NCBI RefSeq assembly: GCF_040907265.1
Contig: NZ_JBFOHP010000002.1
Location: forward strand, 8,184,001-8,248,000
Direction of reading: 5' to 3'
DNA length: 64,000 bases
Source: Streptomyces sclerotialus
GTDB lineage: Bacteria > Actinomycetota > Actinomycetes > Streptomycetales > Streptomycetaceae
This document shows, piece by piece, positions 25,593 to 37,142 of the stretch. The translations under genes were made by a program, and so were the position numbers. Below the pieces are notes generated by a model. It did not search any database. It had not been told where the DNA came from and saw only the letters and a list, made by a program, of their open reading frames with translations. Each line of letters starts with the position of its first letter. Within the stretch, counting starts at the first letter, position 1.

Positions 25593-26618
25593 GTGACGCG
25601 GCCTTCCGGACGCTCCTCCGGTCACGCGGCCGGCTCGGTGGGCACGGGATCGCTGTGTGTCCCCCTGGCGTCGGTGCTGTGGGGTACCACCGGTACCGCG
25701 GCGACCTTCGCGCGGGCGGTGGGCCCCCTCGCCATCGGGGCCGTCGCCATGGGAGTGGGCGGGCTGCTGCAGGCCCTGGCAGCGGCCCCTCGTATCGCAC
25801 GGGAAGCGTCCAGGCTGCGCGCGCAACGCGGTGCGGTGCTGCTCGGCGCGGTGGCCGTGGGGGTCCACCCCCTGGCGTTCTACAGCTCCATGCACCTGGC
25901 CGGAGTCGCTGCCGGCGCGGTGGTGTCGATCGGCTCGGCCCCGCTCGCCTCGGTCCTCATCGAACGTGTCGTGGAGGACGCCGCCTGACGCGCCGTTGGA
26001 TGTTCGGCGCCGCCCTGGGACCGTCCGGGACGGTGCTGTTGTGCGTGGCCGAAGCGGCCACGGCACACTCCGGCGGCGCCCGGCTCCGGCTCCGTATGGG
26101 CGACCGTGTTCGGTGTGGGGCTGGGCCCGGTAGCCGGGCTGACGTACGCCTTGTACTCATGGGCGGCGCACCGGCTGATCAGCCGCGGTGTCTCCGCCGG
26201 CGCGGCCATGGGCAGCGTCTTCGGGCTGGGCGGTGTGCTGCTGGTGCCCGTACTGCTGATCACCGGTGCCCCGCTCCTCGACTCCTGGTCGGACACGGCC
26301 GTCGGTGCGTACATGGCCCTGGTGCCCATGTTCCTCGGCTACGTCCTGTTCGGCCGGGGGCCGGCGCACGTCCCCGCGAGCACCGCGACCACGCTCTCCC
26401 TGCTGGAACCCGCCGTCGCCGCCGTACTGGCCGTGCTGGTCGTCGGTGAACGGCTGCCCCTGCTGGGATGGGGCGGCATCGCCCTGGTCGTCGGCTGCCT
26501 CGCCGTACTCACCATGCCGTCACGAACGGCCCCGAAGCGCCGGGCTCCGCGGCGCCGAGCGAGTACCGGGGGGCTCCGCACCGGCGCCGAGGAGCCCGAA
26601 CAGGCCGCTGTCCACTGA
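25593..26618 (+). pseudogene. EamA/DMT-family transporter with two frame breaks
   Basis: Three consecutive frames together give one EamA protein. GTG 25593 starts the first (SLCVPLASVLWGTTGTAATF, ending SVLIERVVEDAA and a stop at about 25988). The sequence continues in another frame (TRRWMFGAALGPSGTVLLCV, then EAATAHSGGA). It then continues in a third from about 26085 (VFGVGLGPVAGLTYALYSWA to AVLAVLVVGERLPLLGW). Each break is compatible with a single-base indel. It is similar in type to, but not a close copy of, the intact EamA gene 1.5 kb to the left. Confidence 0.78.
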
Positions 26619-26633
26619 ATCGCTCCGCTTCTC

Positions 26634-27875
26634 TCAGGCCGGGAGCGTGTCACACGCGACGGGTCGCGCCGACCGGTGCGGAAGCCGGTTGCCCAGTGCG
26701 GCGGCGGTGCGTGCGAGGGGTGTGGTCATGATGCCGGCGACGCTGGTGTGGCCGGCGATGTAGGAGTCGAGCCGACGCCACGCCGGGGGCAGCCGGGTCA
26801 GAGCGGTGTGTACCAGGCCGGGGTTGCGGGAGAAGAGGTTCATCAGGGCGCCACTGGCGCGCATCTCGACGCCGAGGATGTCCTTGATCTGCTGTCCGTA
26901 GTGGTCGGCGACGGTGTTCGCTTCCTCCCTGCCGGCGGCGCAGACGATGCGGGCGGCGGCCTGTCCCGCGAGGTCGCCCGACCGCAGGGCGTAGGAAATG
27001 CCTTCTCGGGACCAGTGGTCGACGAGAGCCGCGGCGTCGCCGGCGACCAGCACGCGCCCGCGGGCCAGTGGGGAGTCGGGGCGGCGGCACCGGGTCAGGT
27101 GACCGGTGTCGTGAAGAGGACGGGGCGCGAGCAGTTCATGGCGCGTGAGGAAGTCCTCCTTGTACGCGCGCAGGGCATCGGGGTTGCCGCGGGCGGCCAC
27201 CACTCCGGCGGTGAGGACGTCCCCCTTGGGGAAGATCCAGGCGAAGGAGCCCGGCAGCGGTCCCCACTCCATCAGCACACGGCCCCGCCACCGGTCGGCC
27301 GTCCGTGCGTCGATCGGTGCTTCCACCTCGAGGGCGAGGTCGACCTGTGCGCACTCCACTCCCACGTACCGGGCGACCCTGCTGGCGCTGCCGTCGGCGC
27401 CGACGACGGCCCGGGCACGGAAGGTGTCGCCGCGGTTGGTCCGTACGATGACGGTGTCACCTTGTTGTTCCAGGGAGGCCAGTGCGGTGTCGTCCCGGAC
27501 CGTGGCACCCGCGGCGGAGGCGGCTTCGGTGAGAGCCGCGTCGAGTTCGCTGCGGTAGACCATGGCGCAGGTCGGAGACGCGGAGGTGAGGGTGCGTTCC
27601 TTGCGGCCGTTGAGGGCGAAGGTGAACTGTCCGGCCGTGTCGTACACCTTCAGGGGCAGGCCGGGCGGCAGGGCGGCGAGGGCCGCCCCGATGAGGCCGC
27701 CGCCGCAGGCCTTGTAGCGGGGGATGGTGGCGCGTTCCAGGAGCAGCGTCTCGCTGCCCTTCTCGGCTGCGACGCGAGCGGCGGTGGCGCCGGCCGGGCC
27801 GGCGCCGACGACGATCACGTCCCATGTGCGGGGCGTACGGCTGGGAGTGGGGGTGTGGGTGGCAGGAGGCGGCAT
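26634..27875 (-). CDS. Geranylgeranyl-reductase-family FAD-dependent oxidoreductase
   Basis: A 413-residue flavoprotein. The N-terminal FAD site is DVIVVGAGPAGATAARVAAE at about residues 18-37, followed by the group's substrate-loop motif (IPRYKACGGGLIG, normally PR-x-K-x-CGG) and the second FAD motif (GRVLVAGDAAALVDHWSREG). The family reduces isoprenoid or other double bonds, or oxidises them in antibiotic tailoring. It begins 71 bases after the polyketide synthase stop on the same strand, so it is probably a tailoring enzyme of that pathway. ATG 27875 is favoured by the preceding AGGTGA; upstream in-frame sequence overlaps the synthase repeat tail. Confidence 0.88.
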   Translation of the reverse strand: MPPPATHTPTPSRTPRTWDVIVVGAGPAGATAARVAAEKGSETLLLERATIPRYKACGGGLIGAALAALPPGLPLKVYDTAGQFTFALNGRKERTLTSASPTCAMVYRSELDAALTEAASAAGATVRDDTALASLEQQGDTVIVRTNRGDTFRARAVVGADGSASRVARYVGVECAQVDLALEVEAPIDARTADRWRGRVLMEWGPLPGSFAWIFPKGDVLTAGVVAARGNPDALRAYKEDFLTRHELLAPRPLHDTGHLTRCRRPDSPLARGRVLVAGDAAALVDHWSREGISYALRSGDLAGQAAARIVCAAGREEANTVADHYGQQIKDILGVEMRASGALMNLFSRNPGLVHTALTRLPPAWRRLDSYIAGHTSVAGIMTTPLARTAAALGNRLPHRSARPVACDTLPA

Positions 27876-27946
27876 ACGGTGGTCACCTAGCGGTCGGGCG
27901 AAACGGGGGCGTGAAACGGGGGAGTGGGTCGGGTGAGTGTGGACTG

Positions 27947-30900
27947 TCAGCTGCTGGTGGCCGATTGCTCGGCCGGCTGAACTCGCCCGGCCGGCTGGAC
28001 CTGCCCGGCCGGCTGGACCTGCCCGGCCGGCTGGACCTGCCCAGCCGGCCGGACCTGCTCGGTTCGCTCGGGGTGCAGGCGGTTCAGCAGGTAGCGGGTG
28101 AGGGCGGAGGCCGTCGGGTGGGTCCACATCACCGTGGTGGGGATGTCCAGGGTCAGTTCGCGCTGCAGGCGGTTGCGCAGGGCGATGGCCATCAGCGAGT
28201 CCAGGCCGAGCGTGACCAGGGACGTGTTGGCGTCGAAACGGTCGGTTGCCAGCCGCAGTACCGCGGCGATGTGTTCGACGACCTGGGGCAGCAGCAGTTG
28301 CTGACGCCGCTGGGGATCGTCGGTCTCCCGCAGGGACTCCAGCAGGGCACTACGGGCGGCGCCCCCGGTGGAGTCGGCACCACCCCCTGTCGCAGCGGCC
28401 AGTTCGGCGAAGAAGGAGGTGCGGGCGGTGTCGGGATAGGAGTCGAGCCACCGCGACAGGTCGAGGGGAGTGTAGGCGGTGCGGTCGCGGTCGTGGGAGA
28501 GGAGGCGTTCCAGGGCGGTGATGCCCTCCTGGGGAGCGATCATGGCGTAACCGCGTTCCGCCATCCCGGTGCCGCGGCCGGCCTCCGCCCACGGCCCCCA
28601 GTTGATGCAGGTGGCCGGGAGGCCCTGGGACCGACGCCAGGAAGTGAACTCGTCCAGCCAGGCGTTGGCGGCCGCGTACGCGCCCTGCCCGGGGTTGCCC
28701 AGCAGGGAGGCGGCGGAGGAGAAGGTGACCCACCAGTCCAGCTCCGCTCCGCCGGCGGCCCGGGCGACGGCGTGGTGGAGCAGCCAGGCCCCCGTCACCT
28801 TGGGGCGCCAGACCTTCTCCAGAAGGTCTGCGGAGAGATTGGCGACGGTGGCGTCCTCGACCACCGCCGCGGCGTGCACGACACCGCGCAGCGGGTGGCC
28901 CGTGTCCGCGGCGGCACGTACGAGCGTGTCGGCGACGCCGGGCTCGGCGAGGTCGCCGTTGACGACCTCGACACGGGTACCGAAGGCGGCGGTGAGGGTG
29001 TCGAGGGCGGTACGGACGGCCGCGGTGGGGGAGCTGCGGGAGGTGAGTACCACGGCTGCGGCGCCGCGTTCGGCCAGCCACCGGGCGACCAGCAGTCCCA
29101 GTCCGCCGAGCCCGCCGGTGACCAGGTAACTCGCGTCAGGCCGTACGACGGGGACGTCCTCGGGGCGTACGGGAAAAGTGTCGGTGCCCTCGGTGGGCCA
29201 GGTGAGGACGAGTTTGCCGGTGTGCCGGGCGGAGGCCATGGTGTGAAAGGCCGACGACGCCTCGGTGACGGGGTGGCCGGTGACAGGCAGCAGCGGCAGG
29301 GTGCCGTCCGCGAGCATGCCGGTGAGTTCACGGTAACCCTCGGCGAGCAAGTCAGGGTCCTGCCGCAGCATCATCAGCACGTCGATGCCGGCGAAGGTGA
29401 CGTTGCGGCGGAAGGGCAGCAGACCCAGGCGGGTGTTGGCGTAGATGTCCCGCTTGCCGAGTTCGAGGAACCGGCCCCGGTGTGCCAGCAGGTCGAGGCC
29501 GGCGGCCTGTGCCGGGCCGGTGAGGGAATTGAGTACGACGTCGACGCCACGGCCGTCGGTGAGGTCGCGTACCTGGTCGGCGAAGTCCAGGGTGCGGGAG
29601 TCCATGACATGGCGGACGCCGAGGCCGCGCAGGTACTCCCGCTTGGCCTCCGTGCCCGCGGTGGCCAGGACCTCCGCGCCGCACGCCCGCGCGAGGTGCA
29701 GTGCGGCCAGTCCGGTGCCGCCGCTCGCCGAGTGGATGAGCACCTTCTCTCCCGGCCGGAGCCGGGCCAGGTGCCGCAGGCCGTACCACGCCGTGAGGTA
29801 GGCGCACGGCAGGGCGGCGGCGTCGTGTGTGCTCACCGCGTCCGGCACCGGCAGGACACAGTCGGCGCGGACGGTCGCGAAAGAGGACATGAGAACAGGC
29901 CGGGCCCCGGCCCCGGTCCCCTTCCCGGTCCCGTCTTCGCCCCCCTCCACGAACATCGCGGCAACGCGGTCGCCCTCCCGTACTCCTCGGACGCCCTCTC
30001 CGACGGCGGTGACGACGCCCGCACCGTCGAACGCGCAGACATCCGTGCCGCCCTGGTGCTCGTCGCCGGCGTCGAAGCGCTGGTAGACGCCCATGGCCTG
30101 GAGCACGTTGATGAAGTTGACGCTCGTGGCGTCGACCCGGACCTCGATCTCGCCCGCTCCGGGCCGTCGGCGTGGCCGGCCGACGAGCTCGAAGGAGTCC
30201 AGGTCACCGGCGCGTGCGAGATGCAGTGCCACTCTGTCGCGCCCGCGGTCCACCGTGCTCCGGCGGCGTTCCCGCTCCTCCAGCGGGGCGCTGCGCAGCC
30301 GGGCCAGGTAGCGCGTCCCGCACCGGTAGGCGATCTCGTCCTGCTCCTCGGGGCAGGACAGCAGCTCGGCAGCGACTGCTTCAACCGACGTCCGCCCATC
30401 GGTGACCGACGTCTGCGCACCGGTATCGACGTCCAGGACGCTGGGGTGCAGTTCGGGGTGCTCGTAGCTCAGCACCCGTACCAGTCCGCGCAGACCGGCC
30501 TGTCCCAGGTCCGGCCGGTCCTCGGGCACCACCTGCTGTGCGGTGCAGGTGACGGTCCACAGGCGCGGTGCCGCCGGGCCGCCCGCGCCCGCCAGCCGGC
30601 GGGCCGTCTCCACGAGGCGGGCGACCTGCTCCCGTGCCCGGCGCTCGGGCGAGGCGACGTCGGGCGAGGCGACGTCGGGTGCCGTGCCCGGCGCGGGCAG
30701 GTAGACCACGGCCTGCGGTGCCGGTCCGCCGGGCTCGGGCGGCACCGATGTTGCGGGGGCGTCCTCCGAGGCTTCGCCCAGGGGGAGCGTCCGGACGTCC
30801 ACCGCGGCGCCCCGCTGCTCGAGCGCCTCGCTCAGCGCGGTCGCGTACGCCTCACGTCCGGGCTCCACCAGCAGCGTCCATGAGCCACCGGTCACCGCCG

Positions 30901-33900
30901 TCGACGCCGGACGCTCACCGGGCTCACCGGGCTCACAGGGCTCCCAGCAGGTCCGGAGCAGTCGGCGGGCGAAGCGTTCCTCGGCGCTCTCGGCGGGTAC
31001 GTGGTGGAACTCCACTCCGGTGGCGTCCGCGACCACCGTCCCGTCGTCGTCCCACAGCCGGAAGTCGGCGATGTACCGGTCGCGGTCCGCACACTGGAGG
31101 GTGACCAGGCAGTACCCGCTCAGCGGGACCGTTCCGTACAGCCGTAGCGCCTCGATACGCCGTGGCAGGATGCCTCCGGCGGGCACCGTGCCGGTACGCA
31201 GTACGACACCGGCGACGGCCTGGAGGCAGGTGTCCAGCGCGACGGGGTGGCAGTGCAGCGCCTGCGCACCGGCCCGCCCCTCGTCGGGAACGCGGACGCG
31301 CGCCAGGAGCCGGCTGCCAGGGCCCTTCGCCGGCTGCTCCGCTGTCGCCGACTGCTCCGCTGCCCCGTCCGTGAACAGAGCCTGGAGGCCGAGGAACGGC
31401 GAGCCGTGGTGCACGCCGCGCTCCTCGCGCATCTGCCGGTAGACGTCGGCCGCGTCCACGGCGTGCGGGAACTGCGCCAGCAGGGACCGCGGGTCGCAGC
31501 CCTCCGGGACGGACTCCTCCCGGGGCGTTCTGTGCAGGCTCGCCTGAGCGTGTTGCACGCTCGTACCGTCGGACGCCGTGCTGACCACCCGCCAGCGGGC
31601 GGAGTCCGGGCCTGTCGCCTCGGCGGTGGCGGTGACGGACGTGCCGTCGCCGGCCGGCAGCAGCAGCCGTTCCAGGTCGATGCCGGTGACGCGCAGCCGC
31701 TGCGGTCCGGAGGCGTACAGGTCGGCGGCCGCGGCGACGGCCATCTCGCACAGCGCGGCGCCGGGTACCACCACGACGTCGTTGACGCGGTGCGTGTCCA
31801 GCCAGGGCAGCGTCGTCGGGGTGATACGGGTCTGCCACAGGTGCCGGCCCGCGCCGTCGGGGTCAGCGGTGTGCGGACCGGTGAGCGGGTGCGCACCGGA
31901 GCCGGGCAGGGGAGGTGTCCCGGCCGACTGCCGCAGCGGGGAGGGGTCGACGACGTACCGCGTACGTTCCCAGGTGGTCGGCGGAACGTCGGCCAGGGAG
32001 CCGTCGCCGTAGCGTTCGGCCCAGTCCAGCGGGTGGCCGGCGCAGTGCAACGCCGCCACGTGGGTGTGGAACGCCGGCGCGTCGTCGGTGTCGCGCAGCA
32101 GGGAGGGCACCACCGCACTGTCGCCGTGGCCGTGCGCGGCGAGCGTGGCCTGCACCGGATGGGCCAGCACCGGGTGCGGACCGATCTCCACGAACAGCCG
32201 GTGCCCGTCCTCGGCCGCTGCCTGCACCGCGTCGGCGAAGCGCACCTCCCGGCGGAGATTGTCCGACCAGTACGCGGCGTCGAAGGCGGTGTGGTCGCGC
32301 GGATCGTCGGTGACGGTGCTGTAGAACGCCGTGCCCGGTGTCCTTCCGGTGACACCGGCGAGCGCGTCGGCGAGGTCGGGCAGGACGGGATCCATGTGCG
32401 CGGTGTGCGAGGCCACGTCCACCTCGACCACGCGGATGCCCACGCCGCGCGCGTCCCACTCCTCGGCGAGCCGGCGGATACGGTCGGCGTCGCCGCCGAT
32501 GACGGTGTTCTCCGGAGACGCGACGACCGCGACGGTCACTCCCCGCACTTCCTGTTCGGTCAGCAGCCGTTCCACCTCGGCACGGCTCAGGGCGACCGAG
32601 GCCATCAGGCCCTGCCCGGCGGTCCGCAGGATCAGCCGCGACCGCCGGCAGATGACCCGTACCCCGTCCCGGACGCTCAGCGCGCCCGATGCCACCGCGG
32701 CGGCCACCTCACCCATGGAGTGGCCGATGACGGCCGCCGGCTCGACGCCGTGGGACCGCCACATCGCCGCCAGACCCAGCTGAACGGCGAAGATCACCGG
32801 CTGCACCCGGTCGAACCCGGTCACCACCTCCGGCCGGCACAGGGTCTCCCGCAGGGAGAAGCCGGACTCCTCGGCGACCAGCGGTTCGAGTGCGTCGATG
32901 ACCCGGGTGAACTCCGGGTCGCGGTCCAGCAGTCCCTGGCACATACCCGCCCACTGCGAGCCGTGCCCCGAGAAGACCCACACCACGCCCTGCCCGGCGT
33001 CCGGCACCGCCCGGCCGGTCGCCACCCCGGCAGGCGACGCGCTTCCGGCCGCCAGCTCTTCCAGCCGCGCCACCAGCTCCGTACGGTCGGCCGCGACGAC
33101 AGCGGCGCGTTCCCGGGCGGGCGAACGGCGTACCGCCAGTGTGTGCGCCACGTCGCCCAACGGGACCCGCGTCCCTTCCCCGCGCAGCCACTGCGCCAGC
33201 CGGCCGGCCGCGGACCGCAACGCCACCGGAGTACCGGCGGACAGCGGGAAGACGCGCAACGACTCCTCGGCGTCATCGTTGCGCACCGGGGCCGGCCCGC
33301 CGTACGGCGCCGGGCGGGTGGCGCGGCGCCGTACGGCAGGCGAGGCGGGAGGCTGCTCGACGACGACATGGGCGTTGGTACCGCTGATGCCGAAGGAGGA
33401 CACGGCGGCCAGCCGGGCGCCGCTCCGTACCGGCCACTCGGTGGTGTCGGTGGGCACGAACAGCCGGGTGCCGCTGGGGTCGATCTGCGGATTCCAGTCG
33501 CGGAAGTGCAGACTCGCCGGCACCAGGCCTTCCCGCAGGGACGCGATGGCCTTCAGCAGGCCCGCCACGCCCGACACCGGTTCGGTGTGACCGATGTTCG
33601 TCTTCACCGAACCCAGCGCGCACCGGTCCCGGCCCTTGCCGTACACCGCTGCCACCGCATTGAACTCGATGGGGTCACCCACCGCCGTGCCCGGGCCGTG
33701 CGCCTCCACCATGCCGATGTCACCGGCCTCGACGCCCGCGCGCTCCAGCGCCAGACGGTAGAGGTCGATCTGCGCGGGCTCCGACGGAGCGCTCAGCCGC
33801 GTGCCCCGGCCGTTCTGGTTGACCGCCGTGCCGCGCAGTACGGCCAGTACCCGATCACCCTGCCGTACCGCGTCCGACAACCGCTTGAGTACGACCACAC

Positions 33901-34738
33901 CGCAGCCTTCGCCGCGTACGTAGCCGTCCGCGGCGGCGTCGAAGGCGTGACAACGGCCGGTGGGGGAGAACACGCCCCACAGCGCGGGAGCGGTGACCCC
34001 CTCCGGGCCCAGAGTCAGCATCGAAGCCCCGGCCAGTGCGACGTCCGTCTCGCCGGTCCGCAGGCTCTGACAGGCGGTGTGCACCGCGACCAGCCCCGAG
34101 GCACAGGCGCTCTCCACGACGACCTGAGGGCCCTTCAGGTCGAGCATGAACCCCACCCGCCCGGGGCCGATGCTGTCGAAACCCGTGTACATGGCGTAGG
34201 CGTTGACCTCTTCCAGGGGCCGCTGCACGCGGAGCAGGTAATCCTTCTGATAAATCCCGAAGAACATGCCCGTCGGCGTGCCCGACAGCCGCTGGGCCGG
34301 AATCCCGGCGTGCTCGATGGCCTCCCAGACCACTTCGGACAGCAACCGGTGCTCGGGATCCACCCAGGGTGCTTCCTGGGCATTGATCCCGAAGAACTCC
34401 GGCTCGTAGGCGTAGACGTCGTCGTCGAGGAAACATCCGTACCGCAGCCGGGACGCCACCTGCTCGGGCAGCCCGGCCAGTTCCGCCTGCTCCCACCGCT
34501 CCGTGGGAACCGCGCGCGCCGTGTCCCGACGTGCCATCAGCAACCGCCACAACGAGGTGAGCGAACTGACCTCCCCCGGGAACCGGCAGGCAGCCCCGAC
34601 AACCGCGACCGGCTCGTCCTGCCCCGCTCCCGATTCCGCGGTACCAGGCTCCGCGATACCGAGCGGCTCCGTGACACCCGGTTCTGCGCTGCCAGTTCCT
34701 GCGACACCGGGTCCTGCGCTGCCGGGCTGTGCACGCAT
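27947..34738 (-). CDS. Type I polyketide synthase, KS-AT-DH-ER-KR-ACP (MAS-like)
   Basis: This is a 2263-residue single-module, fully reducing synthase from ATG 34738 (GAGGGACGG upstream). The KS spans about 40-455, with active Cys in [15 protein letters not shown] and [12 protein letters not shown] where most KS domains have EAHGTGT. The AT spans about 580-870 (GHSMGE near 672; VASH near 776, the motif of methylmalonyl-using mycocerosic acid synthase). The DH spans about 945-1200 (His in [13 protein letters not shown], with Asp where Gly is usual; [10 protein letters not shown]). The ER spans about 1510-1830 ([12 protein letters not shown]), the KR starts near 1870 ([10 protein letters not shown]), and the ACP Ser is near 2180 (LGLDSLMAI). 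There is no thioesterase. The tail is a repeated hexapeptide. It is predicted to make a reduced, possibly methyl-branched acyl chain iteratively. Confidence 0.93.
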   Translation of the reverse strand: MRAQPGSAGPGVAGTGSAEPGVTEPLGIAEPGTAESGAGQDEPVAVVGAACRFPGEVSSLTSLWRLLMARRDTARAVPTERWEQAELAGLPEQVASRLRYGCFLDDDVYAYEPEFFGINAQEAPWVDPEHRLLSEVVWEAIEHAGIPAQRLSGTPTGMFFGIYQKDYLLRVQRPLEEVNAYAMYTGFDSIGPGRVGFMLDLKGPQVVVESACASGLVAVHTACQSLRTGETDVALAGASMLTLGPEGVTAPALWGVFSPTGRCHAFDAAADGYVRGEGCGVVVLKRLSDAVRQGDRVLAVLRGTAVNQNGRGTRLSAPSEPAQIDLYRLALERAGVEAGDIGMVEAHGPGTAVGDPIEFNAVAAVYGKGRDRCALGSVKTNIGHTEPVSGVAGLLKAIASLREGLVPASLHFRDWNPQIDPSGTRLFVPTDTTEWPVRSGARLAAVSSFGISGTNAHVVVEQPPASPAVRRRATRPAPYGGPAPVRNDDAEESLRVFPLSAGTPVALRSAAGRLAQWLRGEGTRVPLGDVAHTLAVRRSPARERAAVVAADRTELVARLEELAAGSASPAGVATGRAVPDAGQGVVWVFSGHGSQWAGMCQGLLDRDPEFTRVIDALEPLVAEESGFSLRETLCRPEVVTGFDRVQPVIFAVQLGLAAMWRSHGVEPAAVIGHSMGEVAAAVASGALSVRDGVRVICRRSRLILRTAGQGLMASVALSRAEVERLLTEQEVRGVTVAVVASPENTVIGGDADRIRRLAEEWDARGVGIRVVEVDVASHTAHMDPVLPDLADALAGVTGRTPGTAFYSTVTDDPRDHTAFDAAYWSDNLRREVRFADAVQAAAEDGHRLFVEIGPHPVLAHPVQATLAAHGHGDSAVVPSLLRDTDDAPAFHTHVAALHCAGHPLDWAERYGDGSLADVPPTTWERTRYVVDPSPLRQSAGTPPLPGSGAHPLTGPHTADPDGAGRHLWQTRITPTTLPWLDTHRVNDVVVVPGAALCEMAVAAAADLYASGPQRLRVTGIDLERLLLPAGDGTSVTATAEATGPDSARWRVVSTASDGTSVQHAQASLHRTPREESVPEGCDPRSLLAQFPHAVDAADVYRQMREERGVHHGSPFLGLQALFTDGAAEQSATAEQPAKGPGSRLLARVRVPDEGRAGAQALHCHPVALDTCLQAVAGVVLRTGTVPAGGILPRRIEALRLYGTVPLSGYCLVTLQCADRDRYIADFRLWDDDGTVVADATGVEFHHVPAESAEERFARRLLRTCWEPCEPGEPGERPASTAVTGGSWTLLVEPGREAYATALSEALEQRGAAVDVRTLPLGEASEDAPATSVPPEPGGPAPQAVVYLPAPGTAPDVASPDVASPERRAREQVARLVETARRLAGAGGPAAPRLWTVTCTAQQVVPEDRPDLGQAGLRGLVRVLSYEHPELHPSVLDVDTGAQTSVTDGRTSVEAVAAELLSCPEEQDEIAYRCGTRYLARLRSAPLEERERRRSTVDRGRDRVALHLARAGDLDSFELVGRPRRRPGAGEIEVRVDATSVNFINVLQAMGVYQRFDAGDEHQGGTDVCAFDGAGVVTAVGEGVRGVREGDRVAAMFVEGGEDGTGKGTGAGARPVLMSSFATVRADCVLPVPDAVSTHDAAALPCAYLTAWYGLRHLARLRPGEKVLIHSASGGTGLAALHLARACGAEVLATAGTEAKREYLRGLGVRHVMDSRTLDFADQVRDLTDGRGVDVVLNSLTGPAQAAGLDLLAHRGRFLELGKRDIYANTRLGLLPFRRNVTFAGIDVLMMLRQDPDLLAEGYRELTGMLADGTLPLLPVTGHPVTEASSAFHTMASARHTGKLVLTWPTEGTDTFPVRPEDVPVVRPDASYLVTGGLGGLGLLVARWLAERGAAAVVLTSRSSPTAAVRTALDTLTAAFGTRVEVVNGDLAEPGVADTLVRAAADTGHPLRGVVHAAAVVEDATVANLSADLLEKVWRPKVTGAWLLHHAVARAAGGAELDWWVTFSSAASLLGNPGQGAYAAANAWLDEFTSWRRSQGLPATCINWGPWAEAGRGTGMAERGYAMIAPQEGITALERLLSHDRDRTAYTPLDLSRWLDSYPDTARTSFFAELAAATGGGADSTGGAARSALLESLRETDDPQRRQQLLLPQVVEHIAAVLRLATDRFDANTSLVTLGLDSLMAIALRNRLQRELTLDIPTTVMWTHPTASALTRYLLNRLHPERTEQVRPAGQVQPAGQVQPAGQVQPAGRVQPAEQSATSS
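27971..28060 (-). repeat. 18-bp coding repeat at the polyketide synthase C-terminus, 5 units
   Basis: Five 18-bp units (three identical, two variant) encode repeated Gln-Val-Gln-Pro-Ala-Gly. They form the extreme C-terminus, after the carrier-protein domain and just before the stop. Confidence 0.9.
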
Positions 34739-34947
34739 GGCTGTCCGTCCCTCGATCTTGTAAGGCACTGGCCATTTCGGCACACGTGGCGGTGCCTGCC
34801 AAGGACGAACCGGCTGCGAGCGGTTGCGTGTCGAAGAACGCCCAACACTCCAATGCACCAAGTTCAGCCGTTCAGCCGCCTGGGCGGGGCGTTCAACAGC
34901 CCATCGCATTACTGATGGCGGGCCTTTTCACCGGGAGAGGTGCGCCT

Positions 34948-35939
34948 TCACGGGAGAGGTTCGCACTCAGCGTGCGCCTTGATGAGTGCGTAGGACCGAA
35001 TGCGGTCGCGGAGGTCGTGGACGGGGGTGGTCAGCATCAGTTCGTCCGCTCCGGTCTGCGCAACCAGTTCGTTGAGCCGGCCGACCACGAACTGGGGCGT
35101 ACCGACGGCCTGCTGTGCACGGAAGGCGGCCAGCGCCTTCCGCTCTCGCGCCGTGAAGGGATGCGCGGCCGCGTCCGCAGGCGTGGGGAAGGGCGTCTCA
35201 CTCAACCCCTTGAGCAGCCCGGCTTTGACGACGTTCATCGGTCCGGCCCGCCACACGGCTTCCTCTTCCGTCTCGGCACACACCGCCTCCACGCACAGCA
35301 GCACCCGGGGCCGCTCGCACCAACGGGACGGGGTGAACGCGGCGCGGTAACGCTCCAGAACCGCGAGGGTGTTGTCCGGCCGGATGTGGTGTGCGACGGC
35401 GACCGGCAGGCCGAGCTCCGCGGCGAGCGCCGCCCCCGCGGTGCTGGAGGCCAGCAGCCAAGGCTCCGGCAGCGAACCGAGCGCGACGTCGTCGGCCAGA
35501 AAGGACAGGACCGCCGCCACGTCGCCCTGGTACTCCTCATCCGTCGCCGGCCCGGCACCACGGCGAAGCGCCCGTGCGGTGGCTTCGTCGAAGGTGCCAG
35601 GGCCGCGACCGATGCCCAGGTCGATGCGGTCCTCGTGCAAGGCCGCCAGCGTCCCGAACTGCTCCGCCAGCGCGAGGGGGAGTGGTTGGGGGCCAGTACT
35701 CCGCCGGACCCCAGACGGATGACCGAGGTCAGAGCGGCAGCGTGCGCGGTCAGCACCACCGGTGGGAACGCGCCGATCGCGGGCGAGTGATGATGCTCGG
35801 CGTACCAGATACGGCGATAGCCCAGCCGCTCCAGTCCCTGTGCGAAGGCCGCGGTGTCGCGCAGGGTGTCCACGGCACGGGTGCCTGCTTGCACCATCGC
35901 GACTTCGAGAGCTGAAAGAGGTACGTCGACGTCGACCAT
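34948..35939 (-). pseudogene. LLM-class flavin-dependent oxidoreductase with a frame break
   Basis: ATG 35939 starts a luciferase-like monooxygenase (VPLSALEVAMVQAGTRAVDT, GYRRIWYAEHHHSPAIGAF, GSGGVLAPNHSP). Near 35695, in a C5 run, the reading changes frame and continues as LALAEQFGTLAALHEDRIDL, then GRGPGTFDEATARAL to the stop at 34948. Joined, the two frames give a standard member of about 330 residues. A homopolymer indel is the cause; it could be a real mutation or a sequencing error. The gene lies upstream of the polyketide synthase on the same strand and would be a redox partner or tailoring enzyme. Confidence 0.8.
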
Positions 35940-35990
35940 GTCGTCAGCATAGAGATCATGCGTTCGAGGCGGGAGCGATACTGATTCTCT

Positions 35991-36040
35991 TCTGCCGTCC
36001 TCTGCCGTCCTCTGCCGTCCTCTGCCGTCTTCTGCCGTCC
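35991..36040 (+). repeat. 10-bp tandem repeat, 5 units
   Basis: TCTGCCGTCC is repeated five times (one unit ends in T), between the uncharacterised gene at 36056 and the LLM gene. The last unit ends 15 bases past the stop of the former. Confidence 0.92.
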
Positions 36041-36055
36041 GGACGCCGTTCGCGT

Positions 36056-36820
36056 TCAGTCCGTCGCGGCCTGCGCCGCTTCGTCCCAGGCACGGGGGCT
36101 GCGGTGGTGATTGGTGTGGCCTGCGGCGAGTACGAAGCGGAGTTCCGCAAGGTGTGGGGTGCCCGCCGGGAGGCGCAGGCGATCGAGGAGAGCGAGTGCG
36201 GCTGCCGGCTCCAAGTCGCCGTAGACATCGTGGTAGCTGGTCAGCAAGCCCTTGAACAGCGGTTCGTGCAGAGCCGGGAGCCGAGCGGCGGTGTCGTACG
36301 CCTGCCGCTTGACGGGCCAGGGCACAGGGCCCGAGCACGCCAGAACCCGGTCGGCACGGCGGAGCGAGGCACCTGCCCCCTTCGCCACGATGTGGTCGAC
36401 GCCGTTCCCGAGCACCTCGGCGAAGGCCGTCCCCGCGGTGTCGCGGTCCTCGAACCAGTCCACCCGGAGCGAGTAGGTGATGGCCTCGGCGACCTGCTCC
36501 GCCTCCAGCCGTTGCCGGTAGCAGTCCCACAGGACGTCGGCGGGGAAAGACCCCTGCGCGCCGCGGCTCGCGTGCCGGATCTCGGCCGTCACCCAGTATT
36601 CGTCGAGGAGATCTACCAGCCCGAAGGCCAACCGCACCTGCTCGGCCGCCTCCAGGGACTTGTCGGTGAACACCTCGCCGGCCCAGGAGTGTGCGATCTC
36701 GTTGTGGGTGAGGTGTTGGCCCTGGCCTGGCTCGCTCGCGTCGACCCACCCGTCACCGGCCTCGACGGCACCCCGCCCTGCCAGCCGGCGTCGTGCCTCT
36801 TCTGCGGCTTGTGCATCCAT
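36056..36820 (-). CDS. Uncharacterised protein
   Basis: A 254-residue soluble protein that I do not recognise. It is acidic and helical, with motifs such as HLTHNEIAHSWAGEVF near residue 37, WDCYRQRLEAEQVAEAITYS near 98, NGVDHIVAKGAGASLRRADR and LLTSYHDVYGDLEPAAALAL. No signal peptide or membrane helix is present. It is the first gene of the minus-strand run leading to the LLM and polyketide synthase genes, but the 116-base repeat-containing gap leaves cotranscription uncertain. Codon use is normal for the genome. Confidence 0.7.
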   Translation of the reverse strand: MDAQAAEEARRRLAGRGAVEAGDGWVDASEPGQGQHLTHNEIAHSWAGEVFTDKSLEAAEQVRLAFGLVDLLDEYWVTAEIRHASRGAQGSFPADVLWDCYRQRLEAEQVAEAITYSLRVDWFEDRDTAGTAFAEVLGNGVDHIVAKGAGASLRRADRVLACSGPVPWPVKRQAYDTAARLPALHEPLFKGLLTSYHDVYGDLEPAAALALLDRLRLPAGTPHLAELRFVLAAGHTNHHRSPRAWDEAAQAATD

Positions 36821-37142
36821 GCGAGAAGTACGGCAATCCGGTACTCATGTACACGACCGCGGTTGTACACGGCCGCGGGGTCGCCCCTACCGCACCCAGT
36901 CAGCAGAGACAGACCGGCAGTACGTGATCGGTCAGGTTTGTGGTCACATCAGTGCACGCCTCAGACGTCGATGGATAGAACTGGCTGCCATTCTCCAACT
37001 AAATGGACGCGTCGCGCTCACCCCGCGCAACAGGCGCTACTGTCCACCGCATCCACCGAGAAGCAGCTCAAGAAACAGTCCGAGAAACAGCTCGAGAGAC
37101 AGCCCGAGAAGCAGTGCAGCAAACAGGACAGAGAGGCGACAG
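36821..37142. other. Divergent intergenic region with 12-bp repeats
   Basis: No gene is seen in this 322-base gap between divergent genes. It must hold promoters for both. Six 12-bp units related to CCGAGAAACAGC occupy 37056-37127, ending just before the ribosome site of the MEDS gene. The repeat is open in more than one frame, but no start and ribosome site belong to it. Confidence 0.7.

Noticed and set aside
27824..30883. 1019-codon plus-strand open frame over the polyketide synthase
   Set aside because: It is the antisense of a recognised synthase with all catalytic motifs. High GC leaves long empty frames opposite real genes, and the translation has no domain pattern.
31247..34915. 1222-codon plus-strand open frame
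   Set aside because: It is antisense to the KS-AT-DH part of the synthase; the composition is Arg/His/Gly-rich noise.
36660..37142. Longer start for the MEDS-STAS protein through the 12-bp repeat region
   Set aside because: The upstream in-frame residues are low-complexity, while GAGAGGCG before ATG 37143 and the domain start support the shorter protein.
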